Origin: Sphingobacterium sp. lm-10
GTDB taxonomy: Bacteria > Bacteroidota > Bacteroidia > Sphingobacteriales > Sphingobacteriaceae
Assembly: GCF_023554555.1 (NCBI RefSeq)
Contig: NZ_JAMJWC010000001.1
Span: forward strand, 62,001-126,000
Length of the DNA stretch: 64,000 nt
Reading direction: 5' to 3'
Shown: piece by piece, positions 34,052 through 42,327 of the stretch
How the letters are laid out: every line of letters begins with the position of its first letter
Position numbering within the stretch: position 1 is the first letter of the stretch
Position numbers and translations under genes: made by a program
The notes under the pieces: model-generated
Databases searched by the model: none
The model's input: only the letters and a program-made list of their open reading frames with translations
What the model was told of the DNA's origin: nothing

Positions 34052-35103
34052 GAAAACTAATGATCATAACCGCTGCTTTACTGTCATTTGGTTCGGTAGC
34101 AGCACAGACAAAACAGACCTTAAAACACACTGCTGAAATGAATACAATAGAAGAAGATCACTATACCTTCGCGTTGAGCGATCAGGTTACTCGAGAAAAA
34201 ATCAGTTTCAAAAATCGTTATGGCATCACATTAAGTGGTGATTTATATTTACCCAAAAATGCGGGAAACGTTAAGTTGGCGGCGTTGGCCATTAGTGGGC
34301 CTTTTGGAGCGGTGAAACAGCAATCTTCCGGTCTATATGCCAATGAGATGGCAGCAAGAGGTTTTGCGGTTGTCGCATTCGATCCATCTTACACGGGTGA
34401 AAGCGGTGGTGAACCTAGAAATTTGGCTTCGCCCGAAATCAATACAGAAGATTTTAGTGCTGCGGTAGATTACCTCGGATTACAGTCTTTTGTAGACCGA
34501 GATAAAATCGGAATTATAGGTATTTGTGGTTTTGGTGGAATGGGGCTAAATGCGGTGGCTGTCGATAAGCGTGTAAAGGCTGTGGCAACCACGAGCATGT
34601 ATGACATGACCAGAGTCATGTCGAAAGGTTATAATGACTCCATGACGCTCGAGCAACGTACGAAAATGCTAGTAGACTTGGGTGTGCAACGCTGGGACGA
34701 TGCTGCCAATGGAAAGCCAGCGGAAGGATCTCGTAATCTGCCTGAAAAATTAATAGGGGATGAACCACAGTTCGTTGTTGATTATTTCAACTATTACCGT
34801 ACACCTAGAGGATTTCATCCAGGATCAGTCAATTCAAATGGCGCATGGCTCGTGACCAACCCAATTTCGTTTATGAACATGCCATTGTTATCATATGTCA
34901 AAGAAATCTCTCCTCGACCTATTCTAATTATAGCGGGTGCAAATGCACATTCGCGCTATTTTAGCGAAGATATTTATAACATGGCGGCAGAGCCAAAAGA
35001 GCTTGTCATTATTCCAGATGCAGTACATGTTGATTTGTACGACAAGATTGAAGTGATACCTTTTGACAAACTAGACTTGTTTTTTAAGGAGAATCTGAAA
35101 TAA
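34048..35103 (+). CDS. Exported alpha/beta-hydrolase with Cys at the nucleophile elbow
   Basis: A 351-residue hydrolase with a signal peptide (hydrophobic 4-17, cleavage near SVAAQ at 16-20). The alpha/beta-hydrolase core starts near residue 50 (GITLSGDLYLP), with the oxyanion region SGPFGAVKQQ. The nucleophile elbow reads GICGFGG, so Cys160 sits where most family members have Ser; dienelactone hydrolases use Cys in this place. The late His lies in PDAVHVDLYD near 331. The substrate is unknown. It overlaps the cupin gene by 4 nt, and a 22-bp terminator hairpin follows. Confidence 0.85.
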   Translation: MRKLMIITAALLSFGSVAAQTKQTLKHTAEMNTIEEDHYTFALSDQVTREKISFKNRYGITLSGDLYLPKNAGNVKLAALAISGPFGAVKQQSSGLYANEMAARGFAVVAFDPSYTGESGGEPRNLASPEINTEDFSAAVDYLGLQSFVDRDKIGIIGICGFGGMGLNAVAVDKRVKAVATTSMYDMTRVMSKGYNDSMTLEQRTKMLVDLGVQRWDDAANGKPAEGSRNLPEKLIGDEPQFVVDYFNYYRTPRGFHPGSVNSNGAWLVTNPISFMNMPLLSYVKEISPRPILIIAGANAHSRYFSEDIYNMAAEPKELVIIPDAVHVDLYDKIEVIPFDKLDLFFKENLK

Positions 35104-35132
35104 TTACGCGCTTTGCATCAGGTTTATGGGTT

Positions 35133-35182
35133 TTGTATTGAAAAGGGTAACAAATATTAGTTTGTTACCCTTTTCAATACAA
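35133..35182. terminator. Bidirectional terminator between the hydrolase and aguA
   Basis: Perfect 22-bp stem (35133-35154 with 35161-35182, core TTGAAAAGGGTAACAAA) with a 6-nt loop; T-rich on the plus side and A-rich before the arm, so it works for both convergent genes. Confidence 0.9.
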
Positions 35183-35197
35183 TTTTATTTGAATTTA

Positions 35198-36286
35198 CTA
35201 TACTACTTTGGCAGCAGGTTCTTGCTGGCTCAAGCAGTGGAAACTGCCCAATCCCCAGATCAGATCTACTGAGTCAATACCAACCACTTCCCGTTCCGGG
35301 AAATAACGGCGGATGATTGCTAGCGCCTTCTCGTCATTTTCATCTTGGAAGGTAGGGACAACGACAACATTATTCCCGATGTAAAAATTAGCATAGGATG
35401 CTGGAAGGCGTTGATCTTCATAGATCAAGGGCTTTGGCATCGGTAATTCCACAATATTCAATGGTCTACCATCAGGCAGGCGCATAGCGCGCAGCGCTTG
35501 TAGATTCTCTTGTAATAAACTGTAGTTCTCATCGCTTGGATTATCTTCCACTACCGTGAGCACCGTATCCTCATTAACAAAACGGGTAATATCATCGATA
35601 TGACCATCGGTGTCATCACCCACAATACCATCGCCCAACCACAATACTTGCTTCTGTCCATAAAATTCCAGCAAATAACGTTCTATTTGCTCTTTGGTGA
35701 GATGCGGATTGCGGTTTTCGTTAAGCAAACAAGCGGTGGTAGTTAGTACTGTACCTGCTCCGTTAAATTCTACTGAACCTCCTTCCATCACAATGGATGG
35801 AGTAAACAGGCGGTGACCAAAGCGATTCGCTATTCGTGTCGGGATCACATCATCCAGGTCGAAAGGAGGATATTTGCCACCCCAAGCATTGTATCCCCAA
35901 TCAACAACGGCTTTCTCACCCGTTTCTCGATGAATAACAAATGCGGGGCCATGATCGCGGCACCAAGCATCGTTGGTGGCATGAAAGAAGAATTCGATTT
36001 CTTCGGTTGGCACCCCAGCTACCTCTAAATGCTTCAGCGCAAAATCGCGCATATCCTCGTTTTCTACATTGATCCGGACTTTTTGATGCGCACTTACCGC
36101 TTTTATAAAAGCGCAATAGGGAGCATAGATTTGATCAATCTTACCTGGCCAAGAAGCTTCTTTGTGCGGCCAACTTAGCCAAAGTGCATCTTGCGGTTCC
36201 CATTCGGCAGGGAAAGTGAAGCCCAAATCTTTAGGCGTCGTTAAGAAATCTTGTTTCCAGTTCGTGTCAGAATCGTGCGATGTCAT
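35198..36286 (-). CDS. aguA: Agmatine deiminase
   Basis: Hydrolyses agmatine to N-carbamoylputrescine and ammonia, in the cytoplasm. It has 362 residues from the ATG at 36286 (MTSHDSDTNW); an in-frame TTG seven codons earlier is less likely. Guanidino-modifying fold motifs are TNDAWCRDHGPAFV near residue 103, EGGSVEFNG, GDDTDGHIDDITRF, and the catalytic Cys351 in GSFHCLSQQEP close to the C-terminus. It lies 61 nt downstream of aguB in the same direction. With speA at 48.9 kb these genes complete the arginine-to-putrescine route. Confidence 0.95.
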   Translation of the reverse strand: MTSHDSDTNWKQDFLTTPKDLGFTFPAEWEPQDALWLSWPHKEASWPGKIDQIYAPYCAFIKAVSAHQKVRINVENEDMRDFALKHLEVAGVPTEEIEFFFHATNDAWCRDHGPAFVIHRETGEKAVVDWGYNAWGGKYPPFDLDDVIPTRIANRFGHRLFTPSIVMEGGSVEFNGAGTVLTTTACLLNENRNPHLTKEQIERYLLEFYGQKQVLWLGDGIVGDDTDGHIDDITRFVNEDTVLTVVEDNPSDENYSLLQENLQALRAMRLPDGRPLNIVELPMPKPLIYEDQRLPASYANFYIGNNVVVVPTFQDENDEKALAIIRRYFPEREVVGIDSVDLIWGLGSFHCLSQQEPAAKVV

Positions 36287-36347
36287 GCTATATAGAATGC
36301 TGGGCAAGCAGGAAGCTTCCCGATAAAAAACTCGTTAAAATGTACTA

Positions 36348-37223
36348 TTAATCCTCGTCGATAAATCTTTTGGTGATCTGGCTATATGAGTCGATACGAC
36401 GATCACGTAAGAATGGCCAATGCTTCCTGAAATAATCTGTTTCTTGCAGATTCACTTCTACCACCTCTACTTCTTCTTGATCATGAGAGGCTAGGTATAG
36501 TAAGCGTCCTTGAGCATTAGTCACAAAGCTTCCTCCCCAAAATTTCATGGCGCCATCTTGCTCGTAACCTACACGGTTTACAGAAATAACGGGTACACCA
36601 TTTGCAACTGCATGGGAGCGTTGAATAGTTTGCCACGCATTGTATTGGTCCTTGTTTGTTTCCTCGTCCTGATCGGTCGCCCAGCCAATCGCAGTAGGGT
36701 AGAACAGCATCTCGGCACCCATCAACGCGGTAATACGCGATGCTTCTGGGTACCATTGATCCCAACAGATCAAGATTCCGATCTTTCCAAACTTGGTAGG
36801 AAAGATTTTGTAGCCCAAATCGCCAGGGGTAAAATAGAATTTTTCATAAAATGCAGGATCATCCGGGATGTGCATTTTGCGGTATTTGCCTAAGTAAGAG
36901 CCATCTGCATCTAAAACAGCAGTAGTGTTATGATACAAGCCTTGTGTTCGCTTTTCAAAAAGCGAAGCAATAATCACCACACCCAATTCTGCTGCTATTG
37001 CCGATAAAGCATCTGTCGATGGACCAGGTATGGATTCTGCTAAGTCAAAATTGTCATAATCCTCTACGTCACAAAAATATAAGGACGTAAATAGTTCCTG
37101 AAGGCACACAATCTGTGCACCCTTGGCCGCTGCTTCGCGTACTTTAGTAATTGCTTTTTCTAAGTTCTCCTGCTTGTCGCGTACACACGACATCTGAACC
37201 AAGCCAACCTGTACTTTACTCAT
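36348..37223 (-). CDS. aguB: N-carbamoylputrescine amidase
   Basis: Carbon-nitrogen hydrolase (nitrilase superfamily) that turns N-carbamoylputrescine into putrescine, CO2 and ammonia. At 291 residues it has normal length, and the catalytic triad is visible: Glu43 in LQELFTSLYF, Lys116 in YRKMHIPDD and Cys153 in ICWDQWYPE. The segment QELFTSLYFCDVED and PDDPAFYEKFYFTPGD are typical of AguB rather than other nitrilases. It is the first gene of the aguB-aguA operon, behind a -7 element at 37250. Confidence 0.95.
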   Translation of the reverse strand: MSKVQVGLVQMSCVRDKQENLEKAITKVREAAAKGAQIVCLQELFTSLYFCDVEDYDNFDLAESIPGPSTDALSAIAAELGVVIIASLFEKRTQGLYHNTTAVLDADGSYLGKYRKMHIPDDPAFYEKFYFTPGDLGYKIFPTKFGKIGILICWDQWYPEASRITALMGAEMLFYPTAIGWATDQDEETNKDQYNAWQTIQRSHAVANGVPVISVNRVGYEQDGAMKFWGGSFVTNAQGRLLYLASHDQEEVEVVEVNLQETDYFRKHWPFLRDRRIDSYSQITKRFIDED

Positions 37224-37249
37224 AGTTTCTTCTCTACTTTTTCCAGATG

Positions 37250-37257
37250 CAAAGATA
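37250..37257 (-). promoter_or_regulatory. Candidate -7 element of the aguB-aguA operon
   Basis: TATCTTTG on the minus strand, 26 nt before the aguB ATG. No TTTG at standard distance is seen. Confidence 0.45.
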
Positions 37258-37429
37258 TCTATTTTCTACAGTGTGTATGTGATCTAAACCGTAAAATTAT
37301 CATCAGGATGAACATCAACTAGTAATGTGATGAAGATGTGCATCGGCGAATTGCTGTATTATTGCGTATATTAGTACACATCTTTTTACCGACTTGCCGT
37401 AGAGAGGGCAGGTGATCAAATGAATTAAA

Positions 37430-38002
37430 TTGCTATCACATCACAAAGAAGAGCATATCATTGACGTAGCGGAAGCCAGTCGCTTAGGTTGTTCGATGAC
37501 GATTCCTGTGTTGTTGATTTATGTATTTCCTTATTTCATAATTTGGAAAGATTCTCTATCCAGCGCGTTTTTTGTAGATGGTTATCTAGATATTTTGCAC
37601 CCGATGCTATATCCTGTGATCGGAGTTGCGATCTTGATTCTAGGCATCCTCCTCCATGAGCTCCTGCATGGTCTGCCTTGGTCTTTCTTTGCTAAAAATG
37701 GCTGGTCATCTATCCGTTTTGGTATACTTCGACCTCATTTTGTACCCTATTGCCACTGTACTGAACCGCTGCGCATTATTCATTATGTTATTGGCGCATT
37801 AACCCCACTCGTAACATTGGGATTTGCGCCAGTGATTTATGCTTGGTTTACCGGAAATTGGTTATGCCTATTATTTGGTACTTTCTTCACCTTATCGGCA
37901 ATTGGAGACATCATGATTGTCTATACGATGCGCAAATTGAAACCTGATACATGGGTATTAGATCATCCTTCCGAACCAGGTTTTTTTATTTATAGATATT
38001 AA
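37430..38002 (+). CDS. DUF3267 membrane protein with HExxH motif
   Basis: A 190-residue protein with about four membrane segments. The HELLH motif near residue 72 (ILLHELLHGL) lies in a hydrophobic context, as in the DUF3267 family of putative membrane zinc peptidases; PHFVPYCHCTEPL contains further His/Cys residues. No activity has been assigned to the family that I know of. The start is probably TTG at 37430, because an in-frame stop lies at 37421; the first ATG (37496) would begin inside the first membrane segment. No operon partner: a degraded AraC fragment follows immediately. Confidence 0.75.
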   Translation: MLSHHKEEHIIDVAEASRLGCSMTIPVLLIYVFPYFIIWKDSLSSAFFVDGYLDILHPMLYPVIGVAILILGILLHELLHGLPWSFFAKNGWSSIRFGILRPHFVPYCHCTEPLRIIHYVIGALTPLVTLGFAPVIYAWFTGNWLCLLFGTFFTLSAIGDIMIVYTMRKLKPDTWVLDHPSEPGFFIYRY

Positions 38003-38006
38003 CGAC

Positions 38007-38250
38007 GTATTCTTTGAGTTTGATTTAAAGCATACTACACTTTATTTGCGTTCTTACTTGGTGAAGCTGGCTACCAGTGCCCTCATTATCAACAAGCATC
38101 CTATCGGTAACGTTTCGGAAATAGCCTGTGAACTTGCATATAACAAGCATAGTTTATTTTGCGAAGGACAATGAAAATAAATTTGGAATAAACCCCAACT
38201 TCCTGCTGGTAGGGGATAAATTGTGCACTCCGATTACTGTTTTTCAATAA
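38007..38250 (+). pseudogene. Frameshifted remnant of an AraC-family DNA-binding domain
   Basis: Starting five bases after the DUF3267 stop, one frame (38007-38174) reads the end of an AraC helix-turn-helix domain: YLRSYLVKLATSALI, then IGNVSEIACELAYNKHS, ending at a stop at 38172. The next frame, from about 38152, continues the same domain with YFAKDNENKFGINPNF and runs to a stop at 38248, so a single frameshift near 38150 splits it. There is no start codon and no effector domain: the 5' part of the gene is missing. It is distinct from the intact AraC gene at 32041. Confidence 0.72.
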
Positions 38251-38502
38251 AATTTGTCTTATTTCCCTGTAATATTGGCTTATTCTGGGCGTCATCAGGC
38301 GGCTACGGGACGTAATTTTGTGTCAAACATTAAAATAAACAATTTCATTTAAAGTTTAACATGCACGTTTATGAAAACAATGAAAGAAAGACATTAGATC
38401 TCTCCCATTATTGAGATTCACTATCTAGTCATAGTTTTTTGACTATTGTAAGTTTTCGGTCAAATGTTAAGTTTACTAATACAGATATTACGGTTTGGTG
38501 TT
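38251..38502. other. Intergenic stretch without a gene
   Basis: AT-rich sequence between the AraC remnant and the promoter of the hydroxylase gene. I see no open frame of interest, no RNA gene and only short imperfect inverted repeats (for example TAGTCA/TGACTA near 38425-38445). Confidence 0.6.
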
Positions 38503-38510
38503 TACTTTTG
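38503..38510 (+). promoter_or_regulatory. Candidate -7 element of the fatty acid hydroxylase gene
   Basis: TACTTTTG, matching TAnnTTTG, 44 nt before the ATG at 38555. It argues against a longer frame beginning at 38495. Confidence 0.5.
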
Positions 38511-38554
38511 TAGCACACGGTGATTTTAAAACACAATCAACTTTCATCTTCTTA

Positions 38555-39217
38555 ATGGCTAAAAAGCATTATATCTCGAATTCGGGCGAGTCAGTTCGCA
38601 TGTTTAAGAACAATTTTCTAAACTCCCTCACGAAAGTACATTACGCTGTACCTTTGGTATTCTGGATTCCTGTTATCCTATATTTCCTTTGGAGAGCATA
38701 TGCGCAGGGTGGCATAGGTGCCGGATCTACCGCATTATACTTTGCCTATGGTTTAGCCTTTTGGACCCTGGCAGAATACGTGCTGCACCGCTGGGTATTT
38801 CACTACGAGCCTCCAGGCAAGTTAGGCAAACGTCTTCATTTTATCTTTCATGGTGTACACCACGATTATCCAAGAGATAGGATGCGGTTGGTGATGCCAC
38901 TATCTGCCAGTATACCGATGGCAGCTGTGATCTACTTGCTGTTTAGTCTATTCTTTTCTACCTTTTACTTGGCAGGATTTTTTGCAGGTTTTCTTTTTGG
39001 ATATTTAATCTACGATGAATGTCATTATGCGATTCATCATGCGAATTTCAAATCGGGTTTTCTGAAAAAAATTAAAGACCACCACATGCTGCATCACTAT
39101 TCTGATCCGGATAAAGGATTTGGTGTAAGTTCCTACTTTTGGGATCGAATTTTTGGCACCATGATTCCAAAAAAAGATAAAGCGAGCTCGCCTGTGACCA
39201 AACAAAACGAGGGCTAA
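38555..39217 (+). CDS. Sterol desaturase/fatty acid hydroxylase family membrane protein
   Basis: A 220-residue integral membrane di-iron oxygenase homologue. The His-box set is visible: HR..FH near residue 78, HFIFHGVHHDYP near 95-106, HYAIHHANF near 157-165, and HHMLHHYSD near 177-185. Four membrane segments surround them. The pattern resembles the fatty acid 2-hydroxylase (FA2H/Scs7) branch, which in sphingolipid-making bacteria would hydroxylate the acyl chain of ceramides; that is plausible for Sphingobacteriaceae but inferred. The start at 38555 (MAKKHYISNSG) is chosen because the promoter element lies at 38503-38510. Confidence 0.85.
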   Translation: MAKKHYISNSGESVRMFKNNFLNSLTKVHYAVPLVFWIPVILYFLWRAYAQGGIGAGSTALYFAYGLAFWTLAEYVLHRWVFHYEPPGKLGKRLHFIFHGVHHDYPRDRMRLVMPLSASIPMAAVIYLLFSLFFSTFYLAGFFAGFLFGYLIYDECHYAIHHANFKSGFLKKIKDHHMLHHYSDPDKGFGVSSYFWDRIFGTMIPKKDKASSPVTKQNEG

Positions 39218-39234
39218 GAATCAACTAATAAATC

Positions 39235-40356
39235 TTATAGGGCAATTCGTTGGCCATTGTGGAGACCTCTGAATAACATGCCTTTCGAATAAATGAGTAC
39301 TTCACCTGTTTTTCCATTTTTGATACTGGAATCGATCACCATCACTTGACCCCCAAATAATGGCGTAATCTGTCTTTGAGAGGTATGGCCAATGACCATA
39401 TGCTTTGCATTCCAGAATTGAAGGATTTGCGTAATATCTGCTTGCTGTAGCATGTCGTCCTTGAAATAACCCCGATACCATAGCGGACCGTCTGTAGTAG
39501 CCAATAATTTCAATATAGGATTTGTTCGATAATCGACTTTTTGCTGCGTAAAGATGCTATCTCTGAATAAACGGTTAATCTGAGCGGGATCCAGATTTTC
39601 TTTTACGATCTCTGGCGAAATGCCCGCATGTACAAACCAGATGTCGTTGATTTTAATCGTGATCGGCTGTTGCCTTATCCATCGACCAAAAAAAGCATCC
39701 TTTCCAAACTGCTCTTGATACGATTTTCCCAGAATATCCGCAATTACGTCGTATTTCTTGTGTACATAACGAAGATCATTATCTAGCACCATAAGCTCGT
39801 GGTTACCCATCAAATAATGTACTTTGCCACCTGCTGAAGTCGCTTGGCGTTGGAGCTTGTAGGTGAGCCAGAGCGCATCTGTTACGCCGGTTCCGCGATC
39901 AAAGATATCCCCGTTAACCACCAAATGCCCATCACCAAAAATCCAGTTCAGCGCTGAATCGATAACCTGATGTTGCTGAAGCAATGCTACAAATAGGGGG
40001 TATTGCCCGTGGATATCACTGATGGCCACTAACTCATTGACATCGGTATAATGATATGGATTTGCCAAAGAAGTAGTGTTTGTATAGTGTTGATCCAATG
40101 CATCTATTAATGGTAAATCGAATCGGTTAGCGATTAGCTTTACTTCCTCGCGGAAATTGGTAGAATGTGCGTTTGAGAGTTGCTTTAGCGTACCATTCTC
40201 TACCCAACTGATGACCGTGTCATGGGTATCAAAGAATAGGTGAGGTGGTTCTTGAATACTGTCTTTCGCTATTGATGTCAACTCTTCCGTTTTTGGTGTT
40301 TGCGCATGGGCAACGGAAAAGGCAATAAGTGAAAGTAAGAAGGAATATTTGATCAT
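39235..40356 (-). CDS. Exported calcineurin-like metallophosphatase
   Basis: A 373-residue protein with a signal peptide (hydrophobic 5-16, cleavage near VAHAQ at 15-19). The metallophosphoesterase motifs are in order: ISDIHGQY, VVNGDIFDRGTG, LMGNHELM, HAGISPE and VIGHTSQRQ. These resemble Shewanella-type and PPP-like phosphatases, here located in the periplasm. The substrate is unknown. It lies downstream of the SusC/SusD operon, but a terminator-like hairpin sits 18 nt before its start, so expression by read-through is possible. The gene is convergent with the hydroxylase gene. Confidence 0.88.
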   Translation of the reverse strand: MIKYSFLLSLIAFSVAHAQTPKTEELTSIAKDSIQEPPHLFFDTHDTVISWVENGTLKQLSNAHSTNFREEVKLIANRFDLPLIDALDQHYTNTTSLANPYHYTDVNELVAISDIHGQYPLFVALLQQHQVIDSALNWIFGDGHLVVNGDIFDRGTGVTDALWLTYKLQRQATSAGGKVHYLMGNHELMVLDNDLRYVHKKYDVIADILGKSYQEQFGKDAFFGRWIRQQPITIKINDIWFVHAGISPEIVKENLDPAQINRLFRDSIFTQQKVDYRTNPILKLLATTDGPLWYRGYFKDDMLQQADITQILQFWNAKHMVIGHTSQRQITPLFGGQVMVIDSSIKNGKTGEVLIYSKGMLFRGLHNGQRIAL

Positions 40357-40374
40357 TTGAAGGTTGGTATAAAA

Positions 40375-40415
40375 GTAAAGGTATTATCAACCGAGAGCGT
40401 TAATAATACCTTTAC
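40375..40415 (-). terminator. Hairpin between the SusD-locus lipoprotein and the phosphatase
   Basis: Perfect 13-bp stem (40375-40387 with 40403-40415, arm GTAAAGGTATTAT) with a 15-nt loop, followed on the minus strand by TTTTATA. It begins 13 nt after the lipoprotein stop and ends 18 nt before the phosphatase ATG. Confidence 0.78.
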
Positions 40416-40428
40416 GTAATGCATGGAT

Positions 40429-40881
40429 TTAGTTTCTAATACGAATGCCTACTGTTTTGTAGTTTCCACTCGTTTTGATTTGATCGTTTGCCTGTAGTTC
40501 TACAACCAGCACCACATCTGTTCGTGGAGCTAAAGCAGGTACAACATAAGTTAGCGCACTAATTGGCGTGCCAGCAGGAAACTGGATCTGTCCATCTTGT
40601 CCCAGTTGATAGTGCTGACCTTCGATAGCGGTGGTCTCGCCAGCGACTACGGTTGCTTTGATCGTTTGCGCCACGTCTGACACGCCACCCAGCAGATTCA
40701 CCTGTAGGCTGTGCTCGCCAGGGCGTGCAGTGATGATGGGGTAGGTTTTTCCTACCGCATTGCTCACGACAACGGCATCTTGAAATTCTACCATTAAGTC
40801 TTTAAAGATGAGGTTTTCTTCGTAGTCTTTGAAGCAAGACGTTAAGAGAATACACATCAATATGATTATACTATTTTTCAT
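40429..40881 (-). CDS. Small SusE-position lipoprotein (DUF1735/DUF4843-like)
   Basis: A 150-residue lipoprotein with a hydrophobic signal and lipobox LLTSC (Cys16). The mature part is beta-rich, with Calx-beta/DUF1735-like features (TTAIEGQHYQL, IQFPAGTPISALTYVVP). It sits 12 nt after susD, where Bacteroidota place surface glycan-binding or accessory lipoproteins. Its ligand is unknown and the family call is loose. A terminator hairpin follows. Confidence 0.7.
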   Translation of the reverse strand: MKNSIIILMCILLTSCFKDYEENLIFKDLMVEFQDAVVVSNAVGKTYPIITARPGEHSLQVNLLGGVSDVAQTIKATVVAGETTAIEGQHYQLGQDGQIQFPAGTPISALTYVVPALAPRTDVVLVVELQANDQIKTSGNYKTVGIRIRN

Positions 40882-40893
40882 GTTTAGGCTAGT

Positions 40894-42309
40894 TTAATAT
40901 CCGAAATTCTGTTCCAGATTAATGTTGATTTCTATCTCTCGTACTGGAATTCTACTTAATACTCGAAGGTCTTGAAATGCAATGGTTTCTGATTCCTTTA
41001 CAATCGGTAATCCCAATCTTTTTAAATCGAAGAAACGATGTCCTTCAAAAGCAAATTCCAGTCTGCGCTGTTGCAATATTTCGGCTTTCAATGCATCTCC
41101 CTGAAGATTTACAGCCGCCAAATTTGCGCGAGTACGGATTTTATTTAATTCCGTATTTGCGGCTGCGGTTTGATTTAAAGCGGCGTGTGCTTCCGCGCGG
41201 TTGAGTACTACTTCGGCATAGCGTATCACCGGAACGTTGTCCAAATTGGGTACCCCATTCTTACTAGCAAATTTATTGATTTCAAAAAAGGAACGGTTTA
41301 CCGTACCCAATCCATTCTGTATAAAAGCACGGCGTCCGTCATTTGCACTAAACTGAGCAATTAAATCTTCGCTCATGACCACATTTCCATGTGACGCTAC
41401 TGCTGTAGAGCCAACGGTAGTTCGGGTCATGTAAGTAGCGCGTAATGATTCGTTGCTGCCAATATTATCGGCAGAAGCGAACGGAATTTCGAAGAACGAT
41501 TCTGGATGACGCTCTGAGCGCCATGATGCTTCTAACTGTGCCGCATTCGGAAAGTTCGCTACGCCGCTACTCATAGCTTTTTCTGATTCTGAAATTACAC
41601 GCGCATAATCTCCATTGTACAAAGCAACACGGGAGAATAAAGCGGCAACAGCACCTTTACTAGCGAAGAAGGGTGCTCTGCTATTGTTGGATGCAGGAAT
41701 TAAGTCATATGCTTCTTCGAGATCACGGTATATATAGGCATATACCTCCTCAATACTGGACCGTCCACTAAAAACAATCTGCTCTACTGCAATAGAACCA
41801 TTCTCCATGATCGGTACACCGCCGCGGTTTTGTGCTTGCACAATGGCCGTTGGATCGTAGGCATAGGCGCGCATCAGGTTGTGGTAATACAAGGCGCGTA
41901 GAAATAAATTCTGCCCACGGATACCATCCTTATACGCCTGGTCTGTATCAAACTCTTCTAAAGCTTCGAGTACCAAATTGATTTGGTTGATCCCGTAATA
42001 AGAGTGTTGCCAATTGCTTAGGTGCGATCCAATTTGATTGTTCCACTCTCGCACCAGTCGGTTTCCCGCCAAGGTATTAATGGTGTTATCGGCTAATACA
42101 TCAGGCAATGCAATCAGGTCACGCCCATATAAACTCACTTCTCTTAATCGGGCGTAGGCCGCATTTGTCGCTGCCGTAATGGATTCTTGGCTGGTCAGCG
42201 CGTCAGAGGCATCGATAGCGTGACGTGGAGTAATCTCCAACATCTTTTCACATCCGCTAAATAGTACAGTAGACCATACTATGGCGGTGATATATAATAT
42301 TCTTCTCAT
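40894..42309 (-). CDS. SusD/RagB-family nutrient-binding lipoprotein
   Basis: A 471-residue outer-membrane lipoprotein that caps the SusC channel and captures substrate. Lipobox FSGC (Cys19), followed by KMLEITPRHAI. The TPR-rich helical core includes QNLFLRALYYHNLMRAYA near residue 130 and the C-terminal VIRYAEVVLNRAEAHAALNQ (split), LQQRRLEFAFEGHRFFDLKR, both diagnostic. It follows susC by 18 nt. The substrate class cannot be read from SusD. Confidence 0.95.
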   Translation of the reverse strand: MRRILYITAIVWSTVLFSGCEKMLEITPRHAIDASDALTSQESITAATNAAYARLREVSLYGRDLIALPDVLADNTINTLAGNRLVREWNNQIGSHLSNWQHSYYGINQINLVLEALEEFDTDQAYKDGIRGQNLFLRALYYHNLMRAYAYDPTAIVQAQNRGGVPIMENGSIAVEQIVFSGRSSIEEVYAYIYRDLEEAYDLIPASNNSRAPFFASKGAVAALFSRVALYNGDYARVISESEKAMSSGVANFPNAAQLEASWRSERHPESFFEIPFASADNIGSNESLRATYMTRTTVGSTAVASHGNVVMSEDLIAQFSANDGRRAFIQNGLGTVNRSFFEINKFASKNGVPNLDNVPVIRYAEVVLNRAEAHAALNQTAAANTELNKIRTRANLAAVNLQGDALKAEILQQRRLEFAFEGHRFFDLKRLGLPIVKESETIAFQDLRVLSRIPVREIEININLEQNFGY

Positions 42310-42327
42310 TGTCGTTATCCTTTGTTA

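Noticed and set aside
38101..38295. 64-codon minus-strand frame
   Set aside because: It lies antisense to the AraC remnant, whose plus-strand frames carry the recognisable domain.
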